A DNA stretch of 64,000 nt, taken from assembly GCA_902790375.1 (NCBI GenBank), contig CADARY010000003.1:1-64000 (forward strand), read 5' to 3'. Positions within the stretch are counted from its first letter, which is position 1. Each line of letters opens with the position of its first letter. The stretch comes from Oscillospiraceae bacterium. GTDB lineage: Bacteria > Bacillota > Clostridia > Oscillospirales > Oscillospiraceae. The position numbers and the translations under genes are program-made. This document shows positions 51,001-59,700 of this stretch, in pieces. The notes under the pieces were generated by a model. That model worked only from the letters and a program-made list of their open reading frames with translations. It had not been told where the DNA came from and did no database searches.

Positions 51001-53619
51001 TCCGCCGCCGATACCCGCGCTGGAGTAGCCCCCCTTGGTGGAGATCTTACCGCCATAGATAGTGATTGTACCAGCAGTTTTGTTAGTGCCGCCAATACCG
51101 GCGTTATTACTATCCGGACTGGTAATGACCAACGAACCCATCTCGTCTGCTTCAGTACTGTAGGCACAAATGTTGAGGGTTGCTCCGCTATTTACCTCTA
51201 TGCCCTTGGGGATGGTCAGCGTTGCGCCGTCCGTGAGAACCAGGGTTACTTGGTTGCTGACCGTGACGCGGGTGTTGATCGTAACATTGCCGAGCACGGC
51301 AACCACGGGCGTCTTGGAACCAGTCCACTTCTCAAGCTCAGAAGAAATCGGTGTATAATTGGTAGTGTTCGATACAGTATTTCCGGTCGGGTCTATATAG
51401 GTAATCGGTATCTTTTCAAATTTGGCGCTGAGGGTCACGTTGTCGGCCGGCATTATAAATTTATTATTATTCACATCCACAGTGCCGCCGCCGTCCTTCG
51501 TCACGCTCACCGAGTTCTCCACATAGCGATACCCCGCGCCGTTCGTCACTATAATATCAACACTGTCGTTCTCAACCGGATTGTTGTAGGGGAAACCATC
51601 TTTCCATGCGGTGACCATGCCATCTTTATCTGTGTAATTCTTGATCCGATATCTGGTTTTGCCGCCGAGGATCAACTTGCTGGGCCCGTCCGGAGCACTG
51701 GTCACCTGTTCATTGTTTTCCGTGTTCAGCAGGGAACTACCTTCAGCAATTATAAAATTGCCATAATAATTTCCCTCGTTGATGATCGCGTCGGTCTTGT
51801 TTTTGAGGTCTATGGTGATCGTCGGCGAGGCGGTACTCGTCTCATAATTGCCTATACCATATTCTTTTGCCGTTATGTAACCACCATTGAGGTTTATGCA
51901 GCTTTCCGAAGCATTCTCGTCAGAAGCTCCAAGGCCAATGGACGCTGAGTATTTATAAGCACTGCTGGATTCGCCATTTCGGGATCCTTCTGCTGTCACT
52001 GTGCCACCCTCGATCGTGATCTTTGTGGCATTTTTACCATTATAGCCGCTTCCGATGCCTGCGCCGCCATAGCTGCCGGTGGCCGTCACGGTACCGCCGC
52101 TGATATTGATCGTGCCGCCCCTGCTGAACTGGCCGCCGCCGATGCCTGCGCCCCCTCCGGTGGAGGAGTTATATTTAGTGCCCGTAGTCGTAACCCTGGC
52201 GTTGCCGCTGATCGTGATATCATATTCACCTCCGGCATTGTTCCAGCCACGTCCCGAACCGATTCCGGCGGCGCCGCCACCAACACCGAAATCGCCGTCG
52301 ATGACCGTGACATTCGCATTTTTTCCGATCTCGATCGTGCATTTGCTGTCCAAACCTGATACATTTGCCGTTGCACCACAACCGATTCCGGCGCCACCGT
52401 CGTTGTTCGTGGCCGTGACGCTGCCGCCATAGATTTTGACATCTGCTTCTAATGCGCAACTGCCGGAGCCGATTCCTGCTCCACCGGAAGAGCCGGTGGC
52501 ATTTATCGTACCGCCATAAATGGTTATGGTGCCGCTATTGCCGCCTTTTTGGGAGCTTTGGCTTTGGCCTGGGATATGGCGTTTACCGCCGCCGCCGATA
52601 CCCGCGCCGCCATTATCACCAGTAGCCGTTACATCACCGCCATAAATGGTGATGGTGCCGCCCGACCCACGAGAGTCGCTGTTAGTGTCTGTCGTTGAGT
52701 CCGCGCCGCGAGAGCCGCCGCCAATGCCTGCTGCGTACTTGCCGGTGGCTGTGATAATGCCGCCATAGATCGTTACTGTGCCGCCTTCGCCATGATAACC
52801 ACTGCCGATGCCTGCGCCGCCCACGTACACCCCACCACTTCCCGAATAACTGCCCTTGGCCGTTATCGTGCCGCCGTAGATGTTTATTGTGCCGCAAGAG
52901 GCGCCGCCACCGATACCCGCGGTACCAGTGGCAGGATAACTAGCTATGTTCAATATACCGCTATCTCCCGACTGGCCGTAGATGTTCAATGTGTTATTTT
53001 TTAGGACTGTAATACCTTGTGCGATTCTTTTATCATATAAATATTTATTGAAAGTCATGGTACAGCCGTCGCAGAGAATCAGATTCACCGTGCCCTTGAC
53101 CGTGACACGATTGGACATCTCGACGTCGGAATTGACGACATACCATGTGGTTTCTCCGTCCGTACCCCATGTGATGCTCGTGCTTGTGACGGGCGTGGCT
53201 GACGCCGTCTCTGTACGCTCTGTCACCGTGTAGCTGCTCTCATCCCAGTCCCGCCGGATGTATGTTACGGATACGAGTTCGGCATCCGTCACGACGATTT
53301 CATAGGTCACGCCGCCCACGGTGACCTTCATCCACTCCGTGGTGGAGAACGTCCGGTGCGCGGTGACGACCCATTCGCCGGTGGCGTTGGAGGCAGAGAA
53401 CAGGCCGGGATTGCTGACCTCCACTGTCTCAACTTCGCCGGGCAGGCCAAGGGCGGACAGGATTTCGGACATGGCGACGGACGTGTCGCCGGGCAGCACG
53501 TATTCCAGCCCGTCGCGGGTAAATTCCACGGTGTACCCGCTCTCCGCGTGCGCGGGAGTGAACAGCCCGAAGACAAGCGCCAGATATACCAGCGCCGACA
53601 AGATCAATCTCTTTCTCAT
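48004..53619 (-). CDS. Large glycine-rich repeat surface protein (1871 residues)
   Basis: Signal peptide (MRKRLILSALVYLALVFGLF, then HAES), ATG 53619 behind GAGGAGG. Residues 190-630 and 850-1040 hold tandem beta-strand repeats of the type GGTITIYGG, TVTATG, GGAGIGGG, one per about 28 residues, predicting a beta-solenoid. Later come a bacterial repeat domain (YTFSMPAGNVTVYAAF), a chitobiase C-terminal-like domain (TIYYTTDGTDPTTESSKYTD), and two nearly identical repeats of about 80 residues (TATKASSSTAADG, then EITGLTAGTYKVRYAETA). No LPXTG or C-terminal helix, so anchoring is unknown. Likely an adhesin or glycan-binding protein. Confidence 0.85.
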   Translation of the reverse strand: MRKRLILSALVYLALVFGLFTPAHAESGYTVEFTRDGLEYVLPGDTSVAMSEILSALGLPGEVETVEVSNPGLFSASNATGEWVVTAHRTFSTTEWMKVTVGGVTYEIVVTDAELVSVTYIRRDWDESSYTVTERTETASATPVTSTSITWGTDGETTWYVVNSDVEMSNRVTVKGTVNLILCDGCTMTFNKYLYDKRIAQGITVLKNNTLNIYGQSGDSGILNIASYPATGTAGIGGGASCGTINIYGGTITAKGSYSGSGGVYVGGAGIGSGYHGEGGTVTIYGGIITATGKYAAGIGGGSRGADSTTDTNSDSRGSGGTITIYGGDVTATGDNGGAGIGGGGKRHIPGQSQSSQKGGNSGTITIYGGTINATGSSGGAGIGSGSCALEADVKIYGGSVTATNNDGGAGIGCGATANVSGLDSKCTIEIGKNANVTVIDGDFGVGGGAAGIGSGRGWNNAGGEYDITISGNARVTTTGTKYNSSTGGGAGIGGGQFSRGGTINISGGTVTATGSYGGAGIGSGYNGKNATKITIEGGTVTAEGSRNGESSSAYKYSASIGLGASDENASESCINLNGGYITAKEYGIGNYETSTASPTITIDLKNKTDAIINEGNYYGNFIIAEGSSLLNTENNEQVTSAPDGPSKLILGGKTRYRIKNYTDKDGMVTAWKDGFPYNNPVENDSVDIIVTNGAGYRYVENSVSVTKDGGGTVDVNNNKFIMPADNVTLSAKFEKIPITYIDPTGNTVSNTTNYTPISSELEKWTGSKTPVVAVLGNVTINTRVTVSNQVTLVLTDGATLTIPKGIEVNSGATLNICAYSTEADEMGSLVITSPDSNNAGIGGTNKTAGTITIYGGKISTKGGYSSAGIGGGYYGGGKTTINGGIVTATGGSNGAGIGGGGHYGGGGTITVNGGIVTATGGSYGAGIGGGYYGGGGTININGDKVEATGGSNGAGIGGGYYGGGGTININGGKVEATGGSSGAGIGGGYYGAGGTININGGKVEATGGSNAMGIGGGSGKTSSGTTLTVDFSDNDDSLKADSYTALTVKEGKALTDSEDGFYTGTLTADDLTAVKNKTLVKCGTICTITVNVTGTGGTVTSPVSRSQEGTPITLKVSPETNYVLDTLTYQVGSDEPVNIPKTDYTFSMPAGNVTVYAAFKPAPVAAPSFTPAAGKYSVAQSVTIACETENATIYYTTDGTDPTTESSKYTDAISVSKSVTIKAIAVKSGMENSKIASAAYTIVYKVTVTAGGNMTRNEDSGADTQTELSGAMTPVVYTANAGYYFPTDYSVAGSNGISVTRNSDTQITVSGTPTANAEITLTAPTAKATQATPTDLTATKASSSTAADGTISGVTDAMEYQKNGETSWNAVGENQTEITGLTAGTYKVRYAETADKNASTEATVVVGVKENQEAPTGLTATKASSSTAADGKISNVTDAMEYQKDGETSWIAVGENQTEITGLTAGTYKVRYAETADKNASDVTIVEVEVKPNATVTKAPKAKNLIYNGQAQELVTAGEATGGEMQYALGTATEATQTYTTSIPAKTDAGTYYVWYEVVGDADHNNTAPVCVTVTIAVLTEPKIIGAALVLDGTLNFRFYVALPENFDASGAHMVFTIHGRSYDIPFTDAGIDEDKRTFNCPVYSIEMAEPVAAVFHYTKDSQTKTATLTTSVKEYLDIAQKTYQTDTKLQAMIAAVRDYGRYIQPYLARLHGFTVGAGGYAEMPAATESLTPTTAQALKDYQTVWNKYDASLVDSVSYYDTFAERTTLHVLVRLKSAKTVTATVDGTACKVTSLGGRQYSVEIPDIAANNLDKSYRVAFSANGAVICDIDVSALTYVRAVLASRDQADEKAALTAFYNYYVAAEAYGSN
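50580..51030 (-). repeat. Tandem 84-bp coding repeats in the surface protein gene
   Basis: About five near-identical units (TTAATATTTATCGTGCCGCC on the plus strand recurs near 50629, 50713 and 50797) encode NINGGKVEATGGSNGAGIGG. They are nearly identical in DNA, so recently amplified and prone to change copy number. Confidence 0.8.
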
Positions 53620-53713
53620 ATAATCATCCTCCTCGCCATGCTTTCAAACGCGAAAAGCCAGACTGCAGGGTATGACGATCCCTTGTCTGACCTGTTCATC
53701 ATATTTGAAGCCG

Positions 53714-53746
53714 AAAAAGAGAGCAGTCATCCTCTGCTCTGCTCTC
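53714..53746 (-). terminator. Terminator-like hairpin in the 5' leader of the surface protein gene
   Basis: On the minus strand, GAGAGCAG (53746-53739) and CTGCTCTC (53726-53719) form a stem with a 12-nt loop, followed by TTTTT. It lies about 65 nt downstream of the promoter start and about 95 nt before the ATG, so it can stop transcription before the gene (attenuation). An upstream alternative pairing CAGGGG/CCCCTG is possible. Confidence 0.65.
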
Positions 53747-53812
53747 AGGGGCGCAGGTCTATACGTCATCGGCTGTCATGCCCCCTGCGCGCGAGCATGA
53801 AGATATATCCAT

Positions 53813-53841
53813 ATTATAACAAAACCCGGGGCTGATTTCAA
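53813..53841 (-). promoter_or_regulatory. Promoter of the surface protein gene
   Basis: On the minus strand: TTGAAA (53841-53836), a 17-bp spacer and TATAAT (53818-53813). The leader is about 185 nt. Confidence 0.85.
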
Positions 53842-53923
53842 CGGTTTATCATATTTTGCGGCGCGGAATGATCCGCTTCCCACTCAGACGCGAGGTAAGC
53901 GTCAGCGGATTGCGGCTGAAAAG

Positions 53924-53988
53924 GAAAAAAACAAGGTCGCCGGTCGATGTGGCGGTGTTCATGCCGCCACATGACCTTGCGGCCTTGT
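53924..53988 (-). terminator. Intrinsic terminator of the NRPS/partner-switch operon
   Basis: On the minus strand a long stem (ACAAGG/CCTTGT, GGTC/GACC and ATGTGGCGG/CCGCCACAT) is followed by TTTTTTT. It lies about 170 bp after the rsbU-like stop. Confidence 0.85.
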
Positions 53989-54155
53989 TTTGACGCGGCG
54001 CGCCACGTCAAAATGGGGGTATCGAGCCTGTTATGAATACTCGAAAATGCTCCATCGGCATTGCTTGAAGCTGCTCCGTTTGTTTCTCATACAGGGCAGC
54101 GAACCCAGGTATTGCATTCAGCGCCGGAGGGTTGATGCAAATCTCGAAATGCGCG

Positions 54156-55973
54156 TCAAGTGTTTTGCCCGCGGTAGTGCAGGCACAGCATGGTGATGTC
54201 GTCCGCCTGGGGCGCACCGGCGGCAAAGGCATCCACAGAGGCCTTCACACGGCCGCAGACCAATTCGCAGATATTGTCTTCCTCCGGGACAATACCGCTA
54301 AGCGCCTCCAGCAGCCGTTTCTCGCCGTAAAACTCCTTCGCCTCGTTGGCCGCCTCCGTTACGCCGTCCGTATAGAGCAGAAGCAGATCATGCGGCTCCA
54401 GCTGAAGCGTCTGAGAACTGTACTCCGCGTCATCCATAATGGCAAGAATCAAGTCGCTCTGCATTTCCAGAAATCTGGCCTGCCCGTCGCGGATCAGCAC
54501 GGGCGGATTGTGGCCGGCATTGGCAAAGCGCACAAGGCCGGTATTAAGGTCGAGCAGGCCGATCCATGCCGTGACGAACATGTCCGCTTCGTTTCCCTCG
54601 CACAGGCGCTTGTTGGCATAGGCCATGGCGCTGCCGATATCATCCGTGCGCTCAACACAGTCGCGGAGAACGGTTTTGCCCGTCATCATAAACATGGCTG
54701 CGGGAATTCCCTTGCCGGACACATCCGCAATCAGAAAGGCCACAGTGCCCTTGTCCGTTTTATAGAAGTCGTAGAAGTCGCCGCCCACCTCTCTGGCGGT
54801 TTCCATAAAAGCATAGAGACGGAATGCCGGATCGTCTGTGAAAGCGGCGGTCAGCAGCGGCAGCGCCGAAGTCTGGATACGGCTGGCATAGGCCAGCTCC
54901 TCGTCGATGCGGGCGGCTTCCCTGGCGATGTACCCTTTCAGCGCATCCACCGTTTTGTTGATCCCGTCGGAGATACGCGCAAATTCTCTGGAGGTTTGAA
55001 TGTTCAGCCGCCGGTCAAGGTTTCCGCCCGTAATGGCAGCCAGTGCCTCATCCACTTCATCCACAGGGCACAGCACAAAGACCTTTACCACATACGAAAT
55101 ACTCAGATAAATGATGATAATCAGCACCACACTGGACACCGCCAGTCTGACAGCAGAGTCGCGGACCGTTGCCAGCGCCTCCTCCTGCGGTACGATCGCC
55201 ACGATGCGGTAGCCCTCAAGTATGTCGTACATCCAGTATTCCGACTTTCCACCGTCGGTGATCAGCGTCAGCTCTTTGGGCCCGCCCAGTCTGTCGCCCT
55301 CCGAAAAGATTCGCCTGAGCCTTTCGCCCGGCAGATCCGTGCGCTGAGTGACAAGCTCCAGCTCGGCATCCAGGATGTACACCATGCCCGTTTCCATGAC
55401 ATGCCGGTTCCCGGTTATGCCCCAGATGTTGTCGCCGAGATTTGTCTGAAATTGCTTCTCGCTGCAGCCGACCTGCATGATGCCGCCCTTGTTCAGCCTG
55501 ATCCCGGCATACTTCCGCAGGGTTTTCTCGTCATGCGCGACATGCCGCAGGGGCTGCACCAGCTCCTCCGTCTTCTCCATGAGCTTCATAAATTCCGCGG
55601 AACGCTCATGACTGTACATGTCAAAGCCAGGAAGCTGCGGCACTGTGCTCTCCACGACGATCCCGCTGCTGTTGATCACATTGATTTCGCTGACTTCATA
55701 CAGTTCCGCCAGCTCGTCCAGATTCCGGTTTCCGTTGGAATCGTAGGTCTCTGCGATCTGACGCGCTGTCACTATCAGGTCCTCATCCGCGGCCCTTTGA
55801 ATGTCGTGGGACACATCGCGCAGCGTGATCGTCAGCAGACGATCGATATCCCGGATCTCGGTGCGATACTGTAAAAAGAACATCACCAGCCTGGTCAGTA
55901 CAAAAACCGTCAGTGTTCCCAGAAGCAGCCATTTGCGCAGAATGGAGGACATGGTCGGCAGGTTCTGCTTCAT
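54156..55973 (-). CDS. RsbU/SpoIIE-type PP2C phosphatase with extracellular sensor
   Basis: 605 residues. Membrane helix 1 (WLLLGTLTVFVLTRLVMFFL), an outer Cache-like sensor domain of about 230 residues, helix 2 (AVSSVVLIIIIYLSISYVV), a HAMP linker, and a SpoIIE-type PP2C domain: VGGDFYDFY, IADVSGKGIPAAMFMM, FANAGHNPPVL, LYTDGVTEA, DDITMLCL (metal-binding Asp and Gly all present). It should dephosphorylate the STAS protein encoded upstream when it senses an outside signal. ATG 55973 overlaps the stop of the kinase gene (ATGA). Confidence 0.9.
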   Translation of the reverse strand: MKQNLPTMSSILRKWLLLGTLTVFVLTRLVMFFLQYRTEIRDIDRLLTITLRDVSHDIQRAADEDLIVTARQIAETYDSNGNRNLDELAELYEVSEINVINSSGIVVESTVPQLPGFDMYSHERSAEFMKLMEKTEELVQPLRHVAHDEKTLRKYAGIRLNKGGIMQVGCSEKQFQTNLGDNIWGITGNRHVMETGMVYILDAELELVTQRTDLPGERLRRIFSEGDRLGGPKELTLITDGGKSEYWMYDILEGYRIVAIVPQEEALATVRDSAVRLAVSSVVLIIIIYLSISYVVKVFVLCPVDEVDEALAAITGGNLDRRLNIQTSREFARISDGINKTVDALKGYIAREAARIDEELAYASRIQTSALPLLTAAFTDDPAFRLYAFMETAREVGGDFYDFYKTDKGTVAFLIADVSGKGIPAAMFMMTGKTVLRDCVERTDDIGSAMAYANKRLCEGNEADMFVTAWIGLLDLNTGLVRFANAGHNPPVLIRDGQARFLEMQSDLILAIMDDAEYSSQTLQLEPHDLLLLYTDGVTEAANEAKEFYGEKRLLEALSGIVPEEDNICELVCGRVKASVDAFAAGAPQADDITMLCLHYRGQNT

Positions 55974-56425
55974 GTCACTGTGTCCTCCTTCTTCCGTTTA
56001 TGCGAAGCATTGAATTCAAAATACAGGGTCAGGATGTTGTAGTTGCCCTCGCGCACATACGTCATTTTTTTTGCACTTTGCCGGATGAGCTCAATCCCCA
56101 TGCCGCCGAGGTCAAGGTCTTCAAATTCCGCCGTTGTACCTGCGCTCTGCGTCGGGTCGAACGGAATGCCGTTGTCCGAAAAGCTGATGCAGAAAGCTTC
56201 GCCGTCGCTGCGGCAGATGAAAGAAAAATCATCTGCTCCGGAATAGTTTACAACATTTGCGATCCACTCGTCGCAGGCAAGCAGAGCCTGTCGGACCTCC
56301 TCCGTGTTTCCCGCCTCGGCGATCAGCGTTTCCCTGACGATGTCGAAGGCCTCCAAAGCGACGGGCAGCTTTTGCTGTCCGTCGCTTTTCATCTGCCTGG
56401 GGGTCGCGTTCCCGTTTTCTTTCAT
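55970..56425 (-). CDS. RsbW-type anti-sigma serine kinase
   Basis: 151 residues of GHKL ATPase fold: N box DEWIANVVNYSG, G1 box SDNGIPFDP, G2 box GGMGIELIRQ. RsbW/SpoIIAB proteins phosphorylate the STAS partner and hold a sigma factor or other target. The start overlaps the STAS gene by 4 bp. No sigma factor gene is adjacent, so its target lies elsewhere or is not a sigma factor. Confidence 0.85.
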   Translation of the reverse strand: MKENGNATPRQMKSDGQQKLPVALEAFDIVRETLIAEAGNTEEVRQALLACDEWIANVVNYSGADDFSFICRSDGEAFCISFSDNGIPFDPTQSAGTTAEFEDLDLGGMGIELIRQSAKKMTYVREGNYNILTLYFEFNASHKRKKEDTVT

Positions 56426-56715
56426 TCCTCGATTTTCAGTCGTTTGTCAAGGCCTGTCATTTTCAGCACGTTCCGAATCTCGCCGGAAGCATGACAAATG
56501 GTCAATGCGCCTTTCATGTACTTAAAGGCGGCAACGATCTGCCTCAGGCCCGCCGAAGAGATATACTCCAGATGCTCCATGTCCAGCACCAGGGCATTGA
56601 TGCCCGGTCCCAATTCGTTGAGCGCGGCCTCCAGCTCAGGCACCGTCTTGGTATCCAGCCATCCGGAGAGTTTAAGCTCGGCAGTGTTTCCGCTTATGGT
56701 TTTTTCGATAGTCAT
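56422..56715 (-). CDS. STAS-domain anti-anti-sigma factor (RsbV-like)
   Basis: 97 residues. The motif MEHLEYISSAGLRQIV contains the Ser phosphorylated by the RsbW-type kinase. Full-length STAS domain. ATG 56715 is behind AGGAGGAAG and follows the NRPS stop by 15 bp, so the three switch genes are cotranscribed with the NRPS. Confidence 0.9.
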   Translation of the reverse strand: MTIEKTISGNTAELKLSGWLDTKTVPELEAALNELGPGINALVLDMEHLEYISSAGLRQIVAAFKYMKGALTICHASGEIRNVLKMTGLDKRLKIEE

Positions 56716-56730
56716 GGCTTCCTCCTGTTA

Positions 56731-59700
56731 TTATTCAAACATGATGAGTTCGTCCAGTGCCTTGATCATGCTCATGATATACTTTTCACCGGATACGGGC
56801 CACTTGAAGCCCAGGCGGTAAAGCGCGTTGGTGGTAAAGCTGGAGTCCTGATCCAGCGGGTAGCGGCGTTCATACCCTTCGTGGCTCTGATAGGCGATCA
56901 GCGCGCCGGAAGCGCTTTCCGCATCCGCCATGCGCTGTGCAAAATCCTCATCCTCCACCGCTTCCATCTGGAAGCCATATTCCCGCATGGAGTAGATGAT
57001 GTCGGCAAAGGTCACGGTGTGGTTGTTGACCGCGTGAAACACAGTGAATTTAGGGTCTGTGCCGGCAAGCAGAAGAATCGCCCGGGCTGTCATATCAATC
57101 TCGGAAAAGTCTGTTACCGTGTTCATCAGGGAATAAGGGACTGCGCCGATGGACTTGTAGCTTGCCAGAGAACGGATGAACGCATTGGTGTTGAAGTTTA
57201 CCTGGAACTCGCCATCGGAATGGCGTCCCATGAGATTTCCAAGGCGCATGATCTTTGCGTCAAGTCCCGTTCCGCAAGCTTCCAGAACCGCTCTTTCCGC
57301 CTTGAACTTGCTGAGGGTATAGGCGTTATCCAAATGCTGACCATTGTAGAGCCGGTTCTCGGTGATCTTCCAGTCTCTGGGCGGCTGACCGTCCAGCCCT
57401 TCGCCGGCAACAGACACGGTAGAGGTCTGGATAAGCCTCCTGTGGGTACGGCGGCACAGCTCGATGAGATTCTCAACGCCCTTGACGTTGATGCGCTCCA
57501 GGCTGTCGTCCTTCACGAAGTGCTTCACCAGCGCCGCACAGTTGACCAGCGTGTCGAAGGGCAGCGCGTCACAGGCTTTAAGAGACTCCGCATCGGTGAT
57601 GTCGCCTCTCACGATCTTTACGCGGCCCGCGTCGAAGAAGGGTTCGATTGGTTCGTCAAAGTAGTAGAAATACAGCTCCTTGAGGTGCTTTTCGGGAGCC
57701 TCGCCGCGCAGAAGGCAGAAGACGGTTCCGTCATCGTTTTGCAGGTACTCCCTCAAGACATGGATGCCCAGAAAACCCGTCGCGCCGGAGAGCATCAGAT
57801 TGCCGATGGGACCGCGCGCGATCTCGCGCAGCTTGTCCGCACAGTTGTTGTCAAGGGGCAGCTTTGTGTAATCGTAATTCTGAAGCTGCGCAAGCTCCGG
57901 CGTTTTTTCCGCTTCCGCGCCGCCGGTGGCCAGCGCCGCCAGAGCGCGCGGCGTCTGGGCCTTGAACACGTCCGCATACACGACGCCATAGCCTTTTTCC
58001 GCTGCGTTGATGGCAATGATGGAAGCGGAAAGCGATGTGCCGCCCAGCTCAAAGAAGTTCCCTTCCGCGCTGACCTTTTCCATGTTCAGCACTTGCGCAA
58101 ACCAGCCGCAGAAATTCTCCTCCACAGCGTTTGCGGGAGCGACATATTCTCCCGCATCGGGGGTATACTCCACCTTCGGCAGCTTCTTTTTGTCGATCTT
58201 GTTGTTCGCCGTCAGCGGCATGGTCTCCAGCTGCATCAGCACGCCGGGCACCATATACGCAGTAAGGGTCTTGCGGATTTCCGCCCGCAATTCTTCCGCG
58301 GGAATCTCACGGTTTGCGGTGTAGTAGCCCGCAAGGAATTTGTTGTTTTCCTCTCCGGTCATAATGACGATGGAGGTCAGCACCCCGGGCACGGCATTGA
58401 TGGCGTTCTCGATTTCGCCCAGCTCTACGCGCAGGCCGCGCAGTTTGACCTGATTGTCGGCTCTGCCATGGAAGCGCAGCCGCCCGTCCGAGGTCCATGC
58501 GGCAAGGTCGCCGGTGCGGTAGGCGGGGCGGCCCTCCATGGTGAAGAACTTCTCCGCCGTCAAATCCGGTCTTCCGATATAGCCTTTGCCGACACCCTCG
58601 CCGGCAATGATCAGCTCTCCTGGCATCAGCGGCGGCAGGACATTGCCCTTTTCGTCCACAATATAAGCCCGCACATTGGAGGCGGGGCGGCCGATGGTGA
58701 TGAGACCGGGGTCTGTCACCGCGTCCATGGTGCAGCTGATGGTTGCTTCGGTGGGGCCGTAGCCGTTCATGATATAGGAATCGCTTCGGATGGCGCGCAT
58801 CTTTTCAAACAGAGCAGCAGGGTATGCCTCGGCGCCCACATCGTAGGACACGACCGCTTCCAGCACCTTCTTCATCATCGGCAGCCCGATGATGTTCGTG
58901 AGGAAGGAGGGAGTACAGGTCATCAAGTCCACATGATTTTCCGTCATCAGTTTTGCCAGCGCCGCGGGGTTGTGGATTTCCTCTTCCGTGGTCATGCAGA
59001 TCGTCAGGCCATGGGAAAGGGGAATAAACTCTTCCATGATGGACACATCGAAGGTGATTGCCGCCAGCGCGAGGGAAACGTGACCCCGTTCGGTATAGCC
59101 CAGGATCTCGGGGTTCTTTGCGTTGGCATCGACGAAGTTCACAAGGTTCCCCTGTGTCAGCATCACGCCCTTGGGCTTGCCGGTGGAGCCGGAGGTGAAG
59201 ATGCAGTAGGCAAGGTCGTCCTTTTCGCGCGGGATATCCGGGTTCTCCGTTCTGCCGTCGCGCAGCAGCTCTTCCACCGCCACCACGGGGCAGCGGAGAC
59301 CTGCGAGAAAGTCGCCGCGCTCGCTGCGAAGCTGATCGGTCACCACCAGCACCGCAGATTCGGAATCCTCCACCATCACCCGTACCCTGTCATCGGGATA
59401 ATCCGGCGCGATGGACAGGAACGCGCCTCCGGCCTTCAAAATGCCCTGGCGCACCATGTACACCCGCTCGTCCCGCGGCAGCATCAGGGATACGATGCGG
59501 CCGACGGCGTTGAGATCCATCAGCGCATGGGCGATGCGGTTGGCGCTTTCGTTGAGTTCTTTGTAGGTGAAGCTCCCGGTCGGGGTAATAACAGCCAGGC
59601 GGTCAGGGTACTGCGCCGCGCTCTCCTCCATCAGGCAGTGGGCCGGACGGAAGGGCACGGGCACGTCTGTGTCGTTGACAGCGTTCAGGAACGAGGCGGC

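Noticed and set aside
50580..51030. Regularly spaced repeats that could suggest a CRISPR array
   Set aside because: The units encode a continuous protein repeat, the spacing sequence is itself repeated, and no cas gene is present.
54008..54232. Small minus-strand frame at the end of the rsbU-like gene
   Set aside because: It overlaps the phosphatase 3' end in another frame, has no binding site and no family pattern.
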